A stretch of DNA of 64,000 nucleotides, taken from assembly GCA_902626385.1 (NCBI GenBank), contig CACOEZ010000004.1:26050-90049 (forward strand), in the 5' to 3' direction. Source of the stretch: an uncultured SAR86 cluster bacterium (GTDB taxonomy: Bacteria; Pseudomonadota; Gammaproteobacteria; Magnimaribacterales; D2472). This document shows positions 45,089 to 53,918 of the stretch, piece after piece. The number at the start of each line of letters is the position of its first letter. Position 1 is the first letter of the stretch. The position numbers were made by a program, and so were the translations under genes. Below the pieces are notes generated by a model, which was not told where the DNA came from, made no database searches, and was given only the letters and a program-made list of their open reading frames with translations.

Positions 45089-46121
45089 ATTTCAAAAACA
45101 TATAAATAAAATATTAATTTTAAATATAACATTCATTATGTTATCTATTTCTGCTGATAATTTTTCTGATCAAAGAGGAATGACAAATCTATTAGGTATA
45201 GAAACATATCAGAGATGTTCTGAGCAAATGAGTCACCCTAATGCAAAAGTTTACGAACTTTCATATGAGCGCACGTCTTCAATGCCTTTGTCTCCATTTG
45301 CAGGTGAATATAAGCCAAAATTTCTTCCAGAAATACCATGGGCAGGTTCAAGACAAGTTTTTACTATGGATGTTTTAAATGAAAACGTAAATGATGGTAA
45401 CCAAGGAACTCAAATGGATGCATTAGGACATTTTGGATATACAGACGAAATCTGGAGCGGAGAGGGCGAAGCAGATTTATCCTCATTAAAATATTTTGGT
45501 AATTTAAATGGTAAGGAAGTTAAACCCACCCCAGAAGCACCATTAAATAAACTTGGAATTGAGACAGTCCCTCCAATAATTACATCAGCTATTTTTTTAG
45601 ATGTGAGGAAACATATTTTTAATGGAGAGTCTATGAAAGCTGGCGAATATGTTACTGTCAAACATATTGAGGATACTCTTAAAAAAATGAATCTGAAAGA
45701 TAGAGGTATATTACCCGGCGATGTAGTATTAATAAATACTGGTTGGAGTGATTATTATCAAGACCCTGATGAATTGGGCATATATTATACAAAAGCACCA
45801 GGCGTATCATACAATTTAGTTAAATATCTTTCTGAAAAACAAGTAGTTGGCGTAGGACTTGATACATGGGGCGTTGATTCATTTGCAGATGAGAGTGAAT
45901 ACGGGCCTGAAAGGTCTCAAAATCCAAAAGGGATTGCCAATCCTGCCCATCACCATTTTCTTACTCAAGCAGGTGTGCATACACTTGAAAACTTTAATCT
46001 CAAAGGTCTTGCAAAAGACAATGTTGAGTTATCCTGTGTGATCATTCTTCCCTTACTGACAAAAGGTAGTTCTGCATCTCCAATAAGACCTGTAGCTATA
46101 GGTGTATCAGCTGGTATTTAA
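45078..46121 (+). CDS. Exported cyclase family protein (kynurenine formamidase-like)
   Basis: A 347-residue protein of the cyclase/KynB-like family. After a signal-type N-terminus (KILILNITFIMLSISADN) it has NQGTQMDALGHFG in place of the usual HxGTHxDxPxH metal motif, SAIFLDVRKHIF, GDVVLINTGWSDYY, VVGVGLDTWGVDSF and NPAHHHFLTQAGVHTLEN. The two first ligands read Asn and Gln instead of His, so metal binding may differ. ATG 45078 is preferred to 45063 because it gives a compact signal peptide. Confidence 0.8.
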   Translation: MIFKFQKHINKILILNITFIMLSISADNFSDQRGMTNLLGIETYQRCSEQMSHPNAKVYELSYERTSSMPLSPFAGEYKPKFLPEIPWAGSRQVFTMDVLNENVNDGNQGTQMDALGHFGYTDEIWSGEGEADLSSLKYFGNLNGKEVKPTPEAPLNKLGIETVPPIITSAIFLDVRKHIFNGESMKAGEYVTVKHIEDTLKKMNLKDRGILPGDVVLINTGWSDYYQDPDELGIYYTKAPGVSYNLVKYLSEKQVVGVGLDTWGVDSFADESEYGPERSQNPKGIANPAHHHFLTQAGVHTLENFNLKGLAKDNVELSCVIILPLLTKGSSASPIRPVAIGVSAGI

Positions 46122-46132
46122 TTAAATCTACG

Positions 46133-47080
46133 ATGTCAGGAATGCTAAAAAACCTAAGGATTATAACTTTTTTAGTTTCAATAAATGCCATTGCTGATTA
46201 TCAAATTACTGTATTAGCAACAAATATTTCAAATTATGGAGGTTTTGGTGAATGGAGTTTTTCAGCGTTGTATGAAAGTGAGAAAGAATCTATTTTATTT
46301 GATACTGGATTTCATGAGGATACTGTTTTGCATAATGCAACGATATTAGGAAAAGATTTATCCAGAGTAAATAAAGTTGTTCTAAGCCATTTTCATAGCG
46401 ATCATACTGGTGGGTTAATAAAACTCAGAAAAACCTATAAAGAATTAAATGAAAATGCCTTTTCTGAAGTTTATGTTGCTAGAGGTTTTTTTGATCAAAG
46501 ATTCTACAAAGATGGATCAAAAGAAGGACCAGGAAATTTTAAAGATTCATCAAGATTTAGAAGAGTTGCTGAAGAAGAGGGTATTAAATTTATAATTTTA
46601 GATGAACACAAAATGATTTCTGAAAATCTATACGCCACCGGTACTGTTAAAAGAACAGTTGAATCATATAATGGCCCATTAGGTTATTATCTTGATGACC
46701 AGTTAACAATTCCAGATCTAATCAAAGATGATCAATCAGTTGGAATGTTAACTGACAAAGGTTGGATTATGATGTCTGGATGTGGACATTCGGGGATAAT
46801 TAATACAGCTAAAAAACTTCAATCTATTAAAGATGTTCCAGTTTATGGTGCGATAGGTGGATTTCATTTATTTAAAGCTAATGATGAAACTATATTTAAA
46901 ACTGCTAATTGGTTAGGAAATAATGGTTTAACTAAGTTTATGGGTGGACACTGCACTGGTATATACGCGGCCGAGACTATTGCAGAAATTATAGGCATAA
47001 CAAGAAATAATTTATCACATACAGCAATAGGCAGTGTTCTTACTAAAGATCTTAATATAATTAGAAGTTCTGTTGAATGA
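46133..47080 (+). CDS. Exported metallo-beta-lactamase-fold hydrolase
   Basis: A 315-residue protein with a signal peptide (NLRIITFLVSINAIA) and an MBL fold: LFDTGFHEDTVLHNA, LSHFHSDHTGG (the HxHxDH motif), MMSGCGHSGIINT and FMGGHCTG. The arrangement resembles the dihydropterin-ribofuranosylaminobenzene phosphate synthase-like MBL group. Follows the cyclase gene by 11 bp. It may open a lactone or ester made or released by the preceding enzymes. Confidence 0.83.
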   Translation: MSGMLKNLRIITFLVSINAIADYQITVLATNISNYGGFGEWSFSALYESEKESILFDTGFHEDTVLHNATILGKDLSRVNKVVLSHFHSDHTGGLIKLRKTYKELNENAFSEVYVARGFFDQRFYKDGSKEGPGNFKDSSRFRRVAEEEGIKFIILDEHKMISENLYATGTVKRTVESYNGPLGYYLDDQLTIPDLIKDDQSVGMLTDKGWIMMSGCGHSGIINTAKKLQSIKDVPVYGAIGGFHLFKANDETIFKTANWLGNNGLTKFMGGHCTGIYAAETIAEIIGITRNNLSHTAIGSVLTKDLNIIRSSVE

Positions 47081-47124
47081 GTATACGTTGGGGTAGTATA
47101 GTCATATTCCCATATATATATTCG

Positions 47125-47140
47125 CATAATATATATTATG
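47125..47140. repeat. 16-bp perfect palindrome upstream of infA
   Basis: CATAATATATATTATG is a perfect palindrome in the 123-bp gap before infA, next to related AT-rich repeats (CATATATATATT and AATATATGTG). It may be a regulator site or just part of an AT-rich promoter region; I cannot tell. Confidence 0.35.
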
Positions 47141-47203
47141 TTAAATAATATATGTGTTCATTTAGATATGTATAAACTTAGAAATAGTTTAGAATAGCCA
47201 AAT

Positions 47204-47422
47204 ATGTCGAAAGAAGATCAATTAGAATTTGATGGTGAGGTTATAGAAACTCTACCTAACACAAAATTTAAAGTTAAATTAGAAAATGACCACATCATTA
47301 CAGCGCATATTTCAGGTAAAATGAGAAAGCATTACATTCGAATACTTACCGGTGATAAGGTAAAAGTTGAAATGACTCCTTATGATTTAACAGTCGGAAG
47401 AATTACTTTTAGAGGAAGATAA
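47204..47422 (+). CDS. infA: Translation initiation factor IF-1
   Basis: A 72-residue S1-fold protein that blocks the ribosomal A site during initiation: [57 protein letters not shown]. Full length and typical. Its stop touches the clpA stop without a gap, the clpS-clpA/infA neighbourhood common in gammaproteobacteria. Confidence 0.97.
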   Translation: MSKEDQLEFDGEVIETLPNTKFKVKLENDHIITAHISGKMRKHYIRILTGDKVKVEMTPYDLTVGRITFRGR

Positions 47423-49663
47423 TTAGGCCTTAATTTTTGATTTTTCTTCTACGAACTTTAATTTACCTTTTTCTATATCTACCTTAATTAATCCGCCGCC
47501 CTTAAGATTCCCAAATAGTAATTTATCTACAAGCGGTTTTTTAATATTTTGTGAGATAAATCTTTCCATAGGTCTTGCGCCCATTTCTTTATCATAACCG
47601 TTGTCAGCTATCCAACTAACTACTTTGTTAGAAACAACAATCTCTACATTTCTTTTATCTAATTGTGCTTGAAGTTTTGTTAGAAACTTATCAACAATGG
47701 ATAAAATTACAGATTTACCAAGATAATTAAATTGAATAGTTTCATCTAGTCTGTTTCTAAATTCAGGTGAGAATAACTTATTAAGTGAATTCATAGCATC
47801 AGATTCGTTAGATGATTCAGCAAAACCTATATTTCTTTTACTTAGTAACTCTGCTCCAATATTTGTTGTCATTATTAGAATAACGTTTCTAAAATCTGAT
47901 TTTCTTCCATTGTTATCAGTTAAAACACCTGCATCCATCACTTGTAACAAGATATTAAAAATATCTGGGTGAGCTTTTTCAATTTCATCTAACAACAAGA
48001 CACAATGAGGTGATTTCACTATAGCTTCAGTAAGAAGTCCACCCTGATCAAAACCAACATATCCAGGAGGAGCACCGATTAACCTTGAAACAGTATGTCT
48101 CTCCATATATTCACTCATATCAAACCTTATTAACTCGATGCCCATAATTTCAGATAATTGTTTTGATATTTCTGTCTTCCCTACCCCTGTTGGACCAGTA
48201 AATAGGAAGGATCCAATTGTTTTGTTTTCGTCCCGAAGACCTACTCTAGATAACTTAATGGCATTAGAAAGTGTTTCGACAGCTTTATCTTGACCAAAAA
48301 TCACCCTTTTTAAGTTCTCTTCAATATTTTTTAAATTCTTTTTATCTTTTGTAGTAATAGATTGTTCAGGTATTTTTGTAATTTTTGAAATAGTTCTTTC
48401 TATGTGGGATTTATTAACTTTAATGATATTTTTATTTTTTCTATTTATATTTAACAATGCGCCAGTCTCATCAATTACATCAATTGCTTTATCAGGTAAA
48501 AATCTATCGTTAATATATTTTGATGATAACTCTATAGCTGATTTAATAGATTCATTTGTAAATTTCACATTATGATATTCTTCATAGATATCTTTAATAC
48601 CAATTAGAATTTCCTCGCACTCATCAAAGGTTGGCTCAATTACATCAATCTTTTGAAATCTTCTTGATAGTGCCTGATTTTGATTAAAGATTCCTCTGTA
48701 TTCTTGAAATGTTGTTGATCCGATACATCTTATCTGTCCTTTACCGAGTGCAGGTTTAAGTAGATTAGAAACATCCAAAGAACCTCCTGACGCTGAGCCT
48801 GCTCCAATAATAGTATGTATCTCATCGATAAATAGAATTGGGTTATTTTCTTTAGAAAGAAAATTTAGAACATTCTTTAGTCTTTTTTCAAAATCTCCTC
48901 TATATTTTGTTCCCGCAATCAATGCAGCAATGTCAAGTGAGTAAACAATTGTATTGTGCATGATAGTTGGTACGTTTTTCTTAGAGATTAAATATGCAAG
49001 TCCCTCAGCTATAGCAGTTTTACCAACACCAGACTCGCCAACTAGTAAGGGATTATTTTTATTTCTCCTTGATAGTATTTGTATTAGTCTTTCAATTTCC
49101 TTTTTACGACCAATTATTTTATCGATTTTATTTTCGGTAACTAAATTGTTTAAGTTTATTAGATAGTCATTTGATTTCTCTGTTAATTCTTCAGGAGAAT
49201 CATCAACATCATTCTTTTGATCGATATCTTTTTTCTTTGTTGGCTTTCCATGTGATAGATAAGTAACTACATCCAATCTTGTTAATTTATATTTATTTAA
49301 CAAGAAGACTGAGTGTGATTCTTTTTCAGAAAAAATTGCAACAAGGATATTAATTGGTTTGACTACACCCTTCCCTGAAGATTGAATATGAAATACAGCT
49401 CTCTGTAAAACTCTTTGAAATCCTAAAGTTGGTTGAACTGGTTTTTGTTGATCTACTTTTGCAACAACATTCTTTTTAAGATGTTCATTGAGATCGTGTT
49501 TAAGACTATCAGTTTGTATGTTTTTTGATTTAAAAAATTCTTTTACCTCAAAATCACTTAATATCATCAATAGAAGATGTTCAACTGTAATATATTGAAT
49601 ATTAGAATCATGAGCTCTATCAAAAAGGCTTGCTATAGACAATTCTAAATCTTTACTAAACAT
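47423..49663 (-). CDS. clpA: ATP-dependent Clp protease ATP-binding subunit ClpA
   Basis: AAA+ unfoldase that feeds substrates into ClpP. The 746-residue protein has the double Clp-N domain (residues 1-140), Walker A of the first AAA domain GESGVGKTAIAEG, Walker B LFIDEIHTIIGAGSASGG, the second AAA domain with GPTGVGKTEISKQL and VLLLDEIEKAHPDIFN, and a D2-small domain ending GARPMERFISQNIKKPL. It lies directly after clpS. Confidence 0.97.
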   Translation of the reverse strand: MFSKDLELSIASLFDRAHDSNIQYITVEHLLLMILSDFEVKEFFKSKNIQTDSLKHDLNEHLKKNVVAKVDQQKPVQPTLGFQRVLQRAVFHIQSSGKGVVKPINILVAIFSEKESHSVFLLNKYKLTRLDVVTYLSHGKPTKKKDIDQKNDVDDSPEELTEKSNDYLINLNNLVTENKIDKIIGRKKEIERLIQILSRRNKNNPLLVGESGVGKTAIAEGLAYLISKKNVPTIMHNTIVYSLDIAALIAGTKYRGDFEKRLKNVLNFLSKENNPILFIDEIHTIIGAGSASGGSLDVSNLLKPALGKGQIRCIGSTTFQEYRGIFNQNQALSRRFQKIDVIEPTFDECEEILIGIKDIYEEYHNVKFTNESIKSAIELSSKYINDRFLPDKAIDVIDETGALLNINRKNKNIIKVNKSHIERTISKITKIPEQSITTKDKKNLKNIEENLKRVIFGQDKAVETLSNAIKLSRVGLRDENKTIGSFLFTGPTGVGKTEISKQLSEIMGIELIRFDMSEYMERHTVSRLIGAPPGYVGFDQGGLLTEAIVKSPHCVLLLDEIEKAHPDIFNILLQVMDAGVLTDNNGRKSDFRNVILIMTTNIGAELLSKRNIGFAESSNESDAMNSLNKLFSPEFRNRLDETIQFNYLGKSVILSIVDKFLTKLQAQLDKRNVEIVVSNKVVSWIADNGYDKEMGARPMERFISQNIKKPLVDKLLFGNLKGGGLIKVDIEKGKLKFVEEKSKIKA

Positions 49664-49664
49664 A

Positions 49665-50006
49665 TTAATCAGTTAAAGGTTCTATTTCACTTAAAAGTGG
49701 ATGACCATGATCTTTTGCCATAGTATTTACTTCATATGACATCATTTCTGCGATCTCTTTAGAGAATATACCACAAACACCCTTACCTTTTGTATGAACA
49801 GTCATCATTATTTCTGTAGATTTTTGGTGATTATGACCAAATACAGTTTGTAATACAAAGACAACAAACTCCATTGGAGTAAAATCATCATTAATTAAAA
49901 TAACTTGATAGGAAGGAGGTTCTTTGACTTCCGGTTCTTTTTCAAGAACTACGGCACCGAGATCTGTTGATGAATTATCTTTGTCATCGTTTGATAATTT
50001 GAACAT
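49665..50006 (-). CDS. clpS: ATP-dependent Clp protease adapter ClpS
   Basis: N-end-rule adaptor that delivers substrates to ClpA. The 113-residue protein has an extended N-terminus and the ClpS core YQVILINDDFTPMEFVVFVL, HNHQKSTEIMMTVHTKGKG and VCGIFSKEIAEMMSYEV. It starts on the last base of the icd stop and is 1 bp before clpA, so the three form one unit. Confidence 0.96.
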   Translation of the reverse strand: MFKLSNDDKDNSSTDLGAVVLEKEPEVKEPPSYQVILINDDFTPMEFVVFVLQTVFGHNHQKSTEIMMTVHTKGKGVCGIFSKEIAEMMSYEVNTMAKDHGHPLLSEIEPLTD

Positions 50007-51265
50007 TACATTCTTTTTATCATTTCGTCTGCAAATCCTGATGAAGTTACTTTATCAGCGCCTTCCATCATTCTAGCAAAATCATAAGTCACTTTTTTAG
50101 CTCCAATAGTCCTTTCCATAGATGAAATTATGAGATCAGCAGCTTCTATCCATCCCATATGTCTTAACATCATTTCCGCAGATAACATCAAGCTACCCGG
50201 ATTAACCTGATTTTTACCAGCATATTTTGGCGCTGTTCCATGAGTTGCTTCAAACACTGCATATTCATCTGAAATATTGGCACCTGGTGCAATACCAATG
50301 CCCCCTACCATTGCAGCAAGAGCATCAGAAATATAATCACCATTTAAGTTCATGGTAGCAATGACATCATACTCTGTAGGCCTTAAAAGAATTTGTTGTA
50401 AAAATGCATCACAGATAACATCTTTTATAACTATTTTTTGACCATTATTAGGATTTATAATTTCTTGCCATGGGCCCTCATCAATTAAGATCCCGCTATA
50501 ATCTTTTTGCGCAACCTCATAACCCCAATCTCTAAATGCACCTTCAGTGAATTTCATAATGTTACCTTTATGAACAAGTGTTACAGATGATCTATTATTA
50601 TCAATTGCATAATCAATTGCTTTTTTTACCAACCTTCTAGTTCCGGTTTCCGATATAGGTTTAACACCTATTCCAACATTATCTTCGAATCTTATTTTTG
50701 TAACATCAAAATCTTTTTTTAGAGTTTTTACTAATTTATTAGCTTCTTTTGAGTTTCCTTCAAACTCAACACCACAATATATATCTTCTGAATTTTCTCT
50801 GAAGATAACCATATCAACATCTTGGGGTCTTTTAACAGGCGATGGGACACCGTTAAAATAGCGAATTGGTCTGAGACACACATAAAGGTCTAATATCTGT
50901 CTAAGTGAAACATTGAGAGATCTGATGCCTCCTCCAACAGGAGTTGTTAATGGACCTTTTATACTTATAACATATTCTTTTAATGCATCAATTGTTTCAT
51001 CTGGTAACCACGTGTCCTTATCATAAATATTTGTTGCTTTTTCACCACAGTAAACCTCCATCCATTCGATTTTTCTTTTACCAGAATATGCAATTTTCAC
51101 TGCTTCATTAACAACTTCAATCATTGGCGGGGTAATATCAACACCTATACCGTCACCTTCGATGAATGGAATTATAGGGTTGTCAGGTATTATCAACTTA
51201 CTATCTTTGTATGATATTTTGTTTCCTTTTTTTGGAATTTTGATTTTTTTATAACTCATAGACAA
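50006..51265 (-). CDS. icd: NADP+-dependent isocitrate dehydrogenase
   Basis: Oxidises isocitrate to 2-oxoglutarate in the TCA cycle. The 419-residue protein has [17 protein letters not shown], the substrate loop [20 protein letters not shown] with the phosphorylatable Ser, [34 protein letters not shown] and [20 protein letters not shown], of the E. coli type. Competes with isocitrate lyase, encoded at 53919, for isocitrate. Confidence 0.96.
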   Translation of the reverse strand: MSMSYKKIKIPKKGNKISYKDSKLIIPDNPIIPFIEGDGIGVDITPPMIEVVNEAVKIAYSGKRKIEWMEVYCGEKATNIYDKDTWLPDETIDALKEYVISIKGPLTTPVGGGIRSLNVSLRQILDLYVCLRPIRYFNGVPSPVKRPQDVDMVIFRENSEDIYCGVEFEGNSKEANKLVKTLKKDFDVTKIRFEDNVGIGVKPISETGTRRLVKKAIDYAIDNNRSSVTLVHKGNIMKFTEGAFRDWGYEVAQKDYSGILIDEGPWQEIINPNNGQKIVIKDVICDAFLQQILLRPTEYDVIATMNLNGDYISDALAAMVGGIGIAPGANISDEYAVFEATHGTAPKYAGKNQVNPGSLMLSAEMMLRHMGWIEAADLIISSMERTIGAKKVTYDFARMMEGADKVTSSGFADEMIKRM

Positions 51266-51286
51266 TTTAGCCTCTTAAATAGATGA

Positions 51287-51314
51287 TTGCTGTAAAATCG
51301 GTGATAATTATACT
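51287..51314 (+). promoter_or_regulatory. Candidate promoter for mnmA-purB
   Basis: TTGCTG (51287-51292), 16-bp spacer, TATACT (51309-51314), ending 36 bp before the mnmA ATG, in the gap divergent from icd. Both hexamers are close to sigma70 consensus. Confidence 0.52.
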
Positions 51315-51350
51315 CCAATTAATCAATTATTAAATGAATTTAATAGGCTC

Positions 51351-52436
51351 ATGAATAACGAAAATAAAACTGTTGTTGTAGGCATGTCAGGCGGCGTCGA
51401 CTCCTCTGTCAGTGCCTATCTTTTGAAAAAACAAAAATATAAAGTTATAGGGTTGTTTATGAAAAATTGGCAAAGTGAGCCTGGAGAAGTATGCACATCT
51501 GAAATAGACTTTGAAGATGCATCCAAAGTATGTGATTTACTTGACATACCTCTTCATAAAGCAAATTTCTCAGATGAATATTGGGAAATGGTTTTTGAAG
51601 AATATTTAAAAGAACATAGAAATGGTAGAACACCTAATCCAGATATATTGTGTAACAGAGAAATTAAATTCAAGTCTTTTCTAAAATATGCTCTTTCAAT
51701 AGGTGCAGATCATATTGCTACTGGGCACTATGCATCCTTAAAAGATACTGATATGGGATTGTCACTATGCAGAGCTAGAGATTTTAACAAAGATCAAACA
51801 TATTTCTTGCATGAAGTTAAATCAAAAGATTTTGAAAAGTGTATATTTCCATTAAGTGATCTTTACAAAGAGGATGTTAGAAAAATTGCCAATGAGATAG
51901 GCTTACCTAATTCTGAAAAAAAAGATTCAGTAGGTATCTGTTTTATTGGTGAGAGAAATCTTAAAGATTTCTTAGGAAGATTCATTGATCTACAAGAAGG
52001 AGCTATTATTGATGAATACGGTAATCAAGTCGGTAAACATAATGGAGCTACCTTATTTACAAAAGGCCAAAGACAAGGCCTAAAAGTTGGTGGTATTAAA
52101 GATAGAGATGAACTACCTTGGTATGTTTTTCATAAAGACATTAAAAAAAATGAAATTCATGTGTGCCAGGGAATAGATAATGATTTGTTGTTCGATGATG
52201 GGGCTATATTAAATTATATTTCATGGATTAATGATTTTGATTTCAAGTATCCAAAAAAATGTGCTATTCAAGTTAGACATCAACATAAGCCAGTTGAATG
52301 TGAAATAAATTATTCTGATAAAAAGTTTAAAGTACAATTTGCTGAAAAAATTAGAGGTGTTGCCACTGGTCAGTCAGCAGTTTTTTATGATAAAAATGTG
52401 TGTCTGGGTGGTGGAATAATCACGGACACATTTTAA
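51351..52436 (+). CDS. mnmA: tRNA-specific 2-thiouridylase
   Basis: Adds sulfur at U34 of tRNA-Lys, Glu and Gln. The 361-residue protein has the PP-loop GMSGGVDSSVSAYLL, NPDILCNREIKF with one catalytic Cys, ATGHYASL, DQTYFLHEV, and VGICFIGERNLKDFL with the second Cys, and a C-terminal VRHQHKPVECEI beta-barrel. Followed 19 bp later by purB, the usual mnmA-purB neighbourhood. Confidence 0.97.
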   Translation: MNNENKTVVVGMSGGVDSSVSAYLLKKQKYKVIGLFMKNWQSEPGEVCTSEIDFEDASKVCDLLDIPLHKANFSDEYWEMVFEEYLKEHRNGRTPNPDILCNREIKFKSFLKYALSIGADHIATGHYASLKDTDMGLSLCRARDFNKDQTYFLHEVKSKDFEKCIFPLSDLYKEDVRKIANEIGLPNSEKKDSVGICFIGERNLKDFLGRFIDLQEGAIIDEYGNQVGKHNGATLFTKGQRQGLKVGGIKDRDELPWYVFHKDIKKNEIHVCQGIDNDLLFDDGAILNYISWINDFDFKYPKKCAIQVRHQHKPVECEINYSDKKFKVQFAEKIRGVATGQSAVFYDKNVCLGGGIITDTF

Positions 52437-52455
52437 AAAAATGATAAGATAAGTC

Positions 52456-53802
52456 ATGAATTACAGTCACAATAATATATCTCCTCTTGACAATAGATAT
52501 ATTGATAAAGTTGATGAATTAAGAAAAATTTTTTCTGAACACGCATTAATAAAGACAAGGTTTATTATTGAGATAGATTGGTTAATATTTCTTTGTAGAA
52601 ATTATCAAACGCACTTTAAATCAATTTCAAAATCTTCATTAAAAAAACTCAATAGTTTTAAGGATGATTTCGGAGATAGAGATGTTCAAAAAATTAAAAA
52701 AATCGAGAAAAGAACAAATCATGACGTTAAAGCTGTTGAATACTATATTAGGAGTTTTTTTAAATCAGATAAAATTCTTAAAAATTACATACATTTAATT
52801 CATTTTGGTTTAACTAGTGAAGATGTAAATTCTTTGTCATATGCATTAATGATTAAAAATGGAACTGCATATCAAATTGAAAAAGCTTCAGAATGTAAAA
52901 AAATAATTTCAAAACTCTCAAACAAATGGAAAAACATATCTTTTCTATCAAGAACTCATGGTCAACCTGCTTCACCATCAACAATTGGCAAGGAACTAAA
53001 AGTTTTTTCGTCACGTCTTGATAGAGAGATTGGAATTTTAAAAAAAATTATACCAATGGCAAAGTTCAGTGGTGCTACTGGTAATTATCATACTTTTGAT
53101 ATTGCTGTAGACAAAATTGACTGGCCCAAGGCTTCTAAAAAATTTATTCAATCATATAGAGTTAATCAAAACGAATTGACAACACAAATAGAACCCCATG
53201 ATTGGATTGCAGAGACATTAGATTCTTTAACAAGGATTAATAATATTTTATTAGATTTATCTCAAGATGTTTGGATTTATATATCAAATGATATTTTTGT
53301 CTTAAAGCTTATTAAGGGTGAGGTTGGATCATCAACAATGCCTCACAAGGTAAATCCTATTGATTTTGAGAATGCTGAAGGTAACCTTGGTTTGTCTAAT
53401 GCAATGAATAGTTATTTTTCAAATAAGCTTACCAAATCAAGATTACAACGAGATCTATCTGATAGTACGGTTCTAAGAAATGTTGGAACTTCATATGGAT
53501 ATTCGTGCTTAGCTATTAACTCATTATGTAAAGGTCTAAATAAAATTACCCCAAACAGAAAGGTTATTAATGAGGAACTTGATAATAATTGGGAAGTCTT
53601 GACTGAAGCTGTTCAGACTATAATGAGACTAGAAGGTATTAATGATGCTTATGAACAATTAAAAAGATTATCAAGAGGAAAAAGACTAGATAAAACGTCG
53701 TACATTAAATTTGTTAAAACACTTGATATTTCAACAAAAAGTAAGGAAAAACTATTAAAACTTACTCCACATAGCTACGTTGGATTAGCTAAAAAACTAT
53801 AA
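52456..53802 (+). CDS. purB: Adenylosuccinate lyase
   Basis: Acts twice in purine synthesis (SAICAR to AICAR, adenylosuccinate to AMP). The 448-residue protein has SPLDNRYIDKV, NHDVKAVEYYI, FGLTSEDVNSLSYAL, SRTHGQPASPSTIGKEL and the fumarase/aspartase signature GSSTMPHKVNPIDFENAEGN, close to the E. coli 456-residue enzyme. Confidence 0.97.
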   Translation: MNYSHNNISPLDNRYIDKVDELRKIFSEHALIKTRFIIEIDWLIFLCRNYQTHFKSISKSSLKKLNSFKDDFGDRDVQKIKKIEKRTNHDVKAVEYYIRSFFKSDKILKNYIHLIHFGLTSEDVNSLSYALMIKNGTAYQIEKASECKKIISKLSNKWKNISFLSRTHGQPASPSTIGKELKVFSSRLDREIGILKKIIPMAKFSGATGNYHTFDIAVDKIDWPKASKKFIQSYRVNQNELTTQIEPHDWIAETLDSLTRINNILLDLSQDVWIYISNDIFVLKLIKGEVGSSTMPHKVNPIDFENAEGNLGLSNAMNSYFSNKLTKSRLQRDLSDSTVLRNVGTSYGYSCLAINSLCKGLNKITPNRKVINEELDNNWEVLTEAVQTIMRLEGINDAYEQLKRLSRGKRLDKTSYIKFVKTLDISTKSKEKLLKLTPHSYVGLAKKL

Positions 53803-53817
53803 AAAACACATAATTTT

Positions 53818-53830
53818 GTAGTCAAACTAC
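53818..53830 (+). repeat. Small hairpin after purB
   Basis: GTAGT and ACTAC pair around CAA (extendable to T-A and, over a bulge, TTT/AAA), 16 bp after the purB stop. No T tract follows, so termination is doubtful. Confidence 0.25.
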
Positions 53831-53838
53831 ATAAAATT

Positions 53839-53895
53839 TGTTGAATTAACAACATTTATAAGATTATTGACATATTTTTATATATCATATTTACT
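53839..53895 (+). promoter_or_regulatory. aceA promoter with upstream inverted repeat
   Basis: A perfect -35 TTGACA (53867-53872) with a 17-bp spacer to TTTACT (53890-53895) lies before aceA, and AGGGG serves as ribosome site. An inverted repeat TGTTG/CAACA (53839-53854, 6-base centre) sits 12 bp upstream of the -35 and could bind a regulator. Confidence 0.5.
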
Positions 53896-53918
53896 TCACT
53901 ACATAACAGGGGTAAATA

